This document shows positions 60,600-64,000 of a stretch of DNA of 64,000 bases, in pieces. Made by a program: the position numbers and the translations under genes. Location of the stretch: the NCBI RefSeq assembly GCF_017562075.2, contig NC_054083.1, positions 38,919,255-38,983,254 of the forward strand, read 5' to 3'. Under the pieces are notes generated by a model. It was not told the origin of the DNA. It did not search any database and worked only from the letters and a program-made list of their open reading frames with translations. Each line of letters begins with the position of its first letter. The stretch's first letter is position 1. Origin of the DNA: Anopheles merus. Its lineage: Eukaryota; Arthropoda; Insecta; Diptera; Culicidae.

Positions 60600-62387
60600 C
60601 TGTCAGACGAAAACAAAGAGGGTGAGAAGGAGCATTCGATTAGCCGTTGTGTGGCTCCGGCATCGTCCGTAAGTAGCCGCGCAATCGATCGGTCAACCGT
60701 AAAATCGTTCTCGCTTTTGGTGGAATCATCGCTTCCTGCTGCTGCCTCTGCGGTGGTTTGATTGTGCCTGTGCACGCACTAAAAACTCGTTAAAAGTGTA
60801 GCACACGGGACGACCTGCTTCTCGTCCGACCAGCGTGTTCCGCCGCCTTCAAGTGGCGCCTCTCAATAGGCGCCCAGTGTTTGCTAACGCACGGCACGCA
60901 AAACCATCCCTAATCCGCTGTTTGACGGTAAACTTGCGAAACCAATTGAAAATGAACTGCGTGCGTAAAGATAGCAAGCGCCCGTGCGCGTAAGACACTC
61001 TCAGCCCGGCACAAGAGTCGAACCGAACCGAAGTCTCAACGGGAGCACATGATCATGATCATCACACGGTGAGGATAACGACTGCCCTTGCGCCCTTGCA
61101 TCGTGTCCGCCCGTCGACGGCGTGCCCTCTGTGTGAAGCGCAAGAAGCAAGCAACGGCACATCACGCGTAATGAGTCACACACTTGAAACGTGCCATTGA
61201 GAGGATAGCCGTGCCGTGCCAGTTTCACACCACACCGATGCGTGGTGTTTTCGTGCTGTCGCAAAATGGTGCTAAGAAAAGGGGGGATGGAGGACGGTTG
61301 AGTTTTTGCAAAGCAGGAATAAATTAACGTTTCGCGACTGCTTTCTCGGTGGAGGCGCCAGGCGCGGAACAATTTATACATTTAAAAAAACAACTCCTAA
61401 TAGAAAATCCCGCTGGAATAACAACATCTTCTCTTACTTAAAGTCATTCGTCGTGATTCATCACGCGAAGAAGTGCATACCGAATGGAAAACATACACAC
61501 TAACAGAAGGGAGGAGATTAACAAAGGCAGCTAGCGAAATTGCGGAGTTGTTTGTATTGTTTCGAAAGCAATGTTAATTTATTGCACATACTCAGCATTA
61601 AGCGAGTGCGGCACGTACGGGCAATAAAAGTGCTAAATTAAATACCTGTCTCTTCTGTTCGTCTTGCTCGCTGCTAAAACAGGCACGATGAGAGGAGCAC
61701 ATGCTCTCACTCATACCGTTATTGGTCGCGTTACAACCAGCGGCAAGCGTAGTAACTCGGTAAAACCCCACATCTTTTGCTGGCGACATGTGTAGTGTGC
61801 GTAATTATCTCGTTGTTTTCTTAATAACACGCTAATGTTTATTGGGTCGTATTTTGATGTCGAAATACGCGCTTATAGATAGGGTGTAAGCCGATCTGTG
61901 GCTGGCTATCTCTTCCCTGTCAATAACCGTTTATTTTAAGAGATCAAAATTAAGCACACCTTTCTGAGGCCATGAAGACATCATTCCCATTATAGCCAAC
62001 AAACACTTTTATCTTAACAAAGCGTCCTTCACAGCGCGAGAGCCAACATTAGCGCTGCCTTATTTGCTAACGAGCAGCCACAACCAATCGCGGGTTTTAA
62101 ACTGAAACTAACTTTCGCTTGCGCTTCCACTAACTATCAAAGCGAAACACCGCAACAATTAGCATCCGAGTGCGCCCCAAGCTGGCATGGATTCGCCTCC
62201 GATCAATCCCCTACGTTTGCTCCGTCCGTCTCCGCCGGGTGTGCTAAATGAGAATGATCATAATTTATGCTAAACGCTGCCGGTCAGGCAGAGGCGAAAA
62301 CTGCCCAACAAGACGTTTTGCTACGCCACGTAAGAAAAAATAAGCAAGGAAGAAACAACCTTCCTCCAGGGGAGCGGCAATACTTAC
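60600..62387 (-). other. 1.8-kb intron of Tat-SF1 gene
   Basis: The intron joins donor GTAAGT (62387-62382) to acceptor GACAG at 60600, interrupting a Ser codon after its second base. The part near the acceptor is GC-rich and open in the same frame, which extends the apparent ORF to 60775 but is not exonic. I see no separate gene inside. Confidence 0.8.
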
Positions 62388-62554
62388 GATTCCTGCATCT
62401 TCTTCAGCCGCTCCTTCTCCTTTTTGCGCATTTTTGGCTTGAGCGTTGGGTTGTATTCGCCCCGCATCTGGAACTCGGCCCGCTGCACTTTGATCTTGTG
62501 GCCGCGCACATCGTAGTTGTCGAGAATTTTCAGCGCCAAATCGACGGACTCGAT
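62388..62554 (-). CDS. HTATSF1: Tat-SF1 exon: end of RRM1 and linker
   Basis: The exon is 167 bp. It starts in phase 0 after the acceptor CTTTCAG (62560-62555) and ends with two bases of a Ser codon before GTAAGT. It encodes IESVDLALKILDNYDVRGHK, IKVQRAEFQMRGEY and a Lys-rich stretch ending KKMQES. This matches the last helix and strand of RRM1 in Tat-SF1 and the basic linker to the UHM. The rest of RRM1 and the N-terminus should lie upstream. I could not find them within 62555-64000, so the gene is probably incomplete in this window. Confidence 0.88.
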
Positions 62555-64000
62555 CTGAAAGTGAGTGGAAGAACGAGAACACAGGAAGTGAATAACTATT
62601 TCCAGCTGCGGTTTCACGTAAATTTAAAGCCAGTATACTGTGAACAGCATACGAAAAGTTTACAAATTGGTTGGTAACATTAAACAAACCGTTAATACTA
62701 TAGCTCCGGCACAGTGAAGCTGGCTTTAAACAAACGCCCTCATAATCAACCTTACGGCAAACGCTTTTCGCTTTTGGCAGTGTCAATACCGGGTCGACCG
62801 GGTACGAGCGGTCCACTTTCCAACTATCAAGCCCTTAAGTGCCGTCAAGTACGCACACGAGAGCGTTTCAATCTGAGCAAACACGGGGAAGAGGAACTCC
62901 AGCGTAATCGGTCGCGTGTCCACCAGTAGCCACCAGCACCGTTGCGAGCTGCATCAAAAGGTGCTAAATGCAGCGCAAATATTGATACTTTCATTCGGCA
63001 CCGGCCACGTGACACACACGCATGGTGGGACTTGCGTTTTGCGCAAACACTCCGCTTGCGCTCTTTACTTCAGCGCAACGGCAGCATAAAAACGCTGACA
63101 ATCGAATAAGCTGGGGGGGGATGAGGCCCTCATCGAAAGCGGGATCGATATTGTTTGTCCAGTGCACTCGGGGTGCTCAATTTGCTGATGACGTTTTCGT
63201 TTCACTGCTGTCGTTGCTGCTATTATTGTTATTATTATTATTACTACAGGGCTGTTTGCTGTACCTTCGGGAAGCTCGGGAGGGAAAGGAGTTAAAGACT
63301 CGCTTCCACGGTTACGTATGTGCGTCCCCGTGGTGGTGATGCTGGCAAGGGGCAAAGGGAAAGGAACACACAGCCAGTGGAGTGCATTTCGGAATGAAAT
63401 CAATTTGTTACACACGACTCGCTTTAGTGCAGCGGGTAAATAATGGGTCACCGAGGACTATTAGGAGCACAATTTACTCGGCAACAGTAAAGCCTCGGTA
63501 CTCGATCAATAGCCCAATTGGAAGTGTGTGGAGCTGAAGACTTCCCAGTGACCGTAGTCTGGTACTGGTGAAGTGATTAAACATTAAGGTTTAAAATTAA
63601 ATAAATTTTAAAATAAATTTTAAACTTCTCATTGTAAAGTTATGTAGGTATTGAAACACATTTTGGAATTATATTCGACAAAACATTGTGTAAAGCGGTC
63701 CTTTAATTGAACTTTGCGAAAGGGATGTCTCGATCACATCCAGCATTTCATTAAATTTTCATTTTAAAGTGTACATACAAGTTATATCCTAAACTGAGAC
63801 ATGGAGAAACGACAGTTTTTAGAATACAAGATAGTCAATTTTGATCCAGAGTCAAGATAGTTGTGGGATATTTCCTAAGAATTGAGACAGCAATCAAGGA
63901 CCAAAACCAACGTCAGAATCCAAACCAGAACAAAACTAGGACCGTTTCAACAACTTATATCTATTATCCGGCACATTAACCGGAACCCGAACAGAGATCT
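62555..64000 (-). other. probable intron or upstream part of Tat-SF1 gene
   Basis: No exon with the start of RRM1 is recognised. The stretch contains a (TTA)n-like run at 63221-63244 and an AT-rich end (63580-63990). It should be intronic if the gene continues beyond the window. Confidence 0.5.
63221..63244. repeat. (TTA)n microsatellite, imperfect
   Basis: About eight TTA units with one TTG interruption. Confidence 0.85.

Noticed and set aside
60600..60775. N-terminal extension of the UHM exon starting MHRHNQTTAEAAAG
   Set aside because: It is intron sequence that happens to stay open; a strong acceptor at 60600 and matching phase with the exon at 62388-62554 show the real boundary.
1..64000. 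CRISPR arrays, operons, rRNA and tRNA genes
   Set aside because: No spacer-repeat arrays or bacterial gene layout are present, and apart from the SINE no convincing tRNA-like box pair was found.

Overview
The window is eukaryotic, from a dipteran and most likely an Anopheles-type mosquito. I infer this from a spliced Tat-SF1 gene with consensus introns, a BEL/Pao retrotransposon of insect type, a tRNA-derived SINE, MITEs and many CA/GT, GCA and GAT microsatellites. The species call is inference. Most of the window is non-coding, probably intergenic or long-intron DNA, and most open frames in it are chance.

The best cellular gene lies at the right edge on the minus strand. Three exons (62388-62554, 60276-60599, 59844-60177) join in phase across consensus splice sites. 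They encode the C-terminal two thirds of a Tat-SF1 (HTATSF1; Drosophila barricade) splicing and elongation factor: end of RRM1, linker, U2AF-homology motif and acidic tail. The 5' exons are probably beyond base 64000.

The centre holds a complete, young BEL/Pao LTR retrotransposon (28527-36819). Its two 314-bp LTRs are identical by eye, it has a 5-bp target duplication, and a primer binding site and polypurine tract are visible. It carries Gag with an N-terminal PHD finger, protease, reverse transcriptase, RNase H, integrase, and a third ORF that looks like a baculovirus-F-type envelope fusion glycoprotein. One frame change separates RT from RNase H.

Other repeats, left to right: a 9-bp GGAGTCGTC-like minisatellite with inverted arms (181-775); a LINE RT fragment (9950-10330); a hAT-like MITE with a near-perfect 8-bp target duplication (15013-15194); a tRNA-derived SINE with a perfect 12-bp target duplication (19802-20006); a second decayed LINE (about 22050-22960); a TA-flanked mariner-type MITE (48980-49361); and a second copy of the GGAGTCGTC minisatellite (55083-55650).

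Less certain items are a broken bZIP-like gene (45719-46384), a well-delimited 78-bp plus-strand exon (50669-50746), a possible promoter and non-coding first exon near 4926-5806, and a short ORF with a signal-peptide-like start (57089-57517, minus). The plus-strand exon signals at 5806 and 50669 could belong to one gene with a roughly 45-kb intron that contains the retrotransposon; this is speculative.
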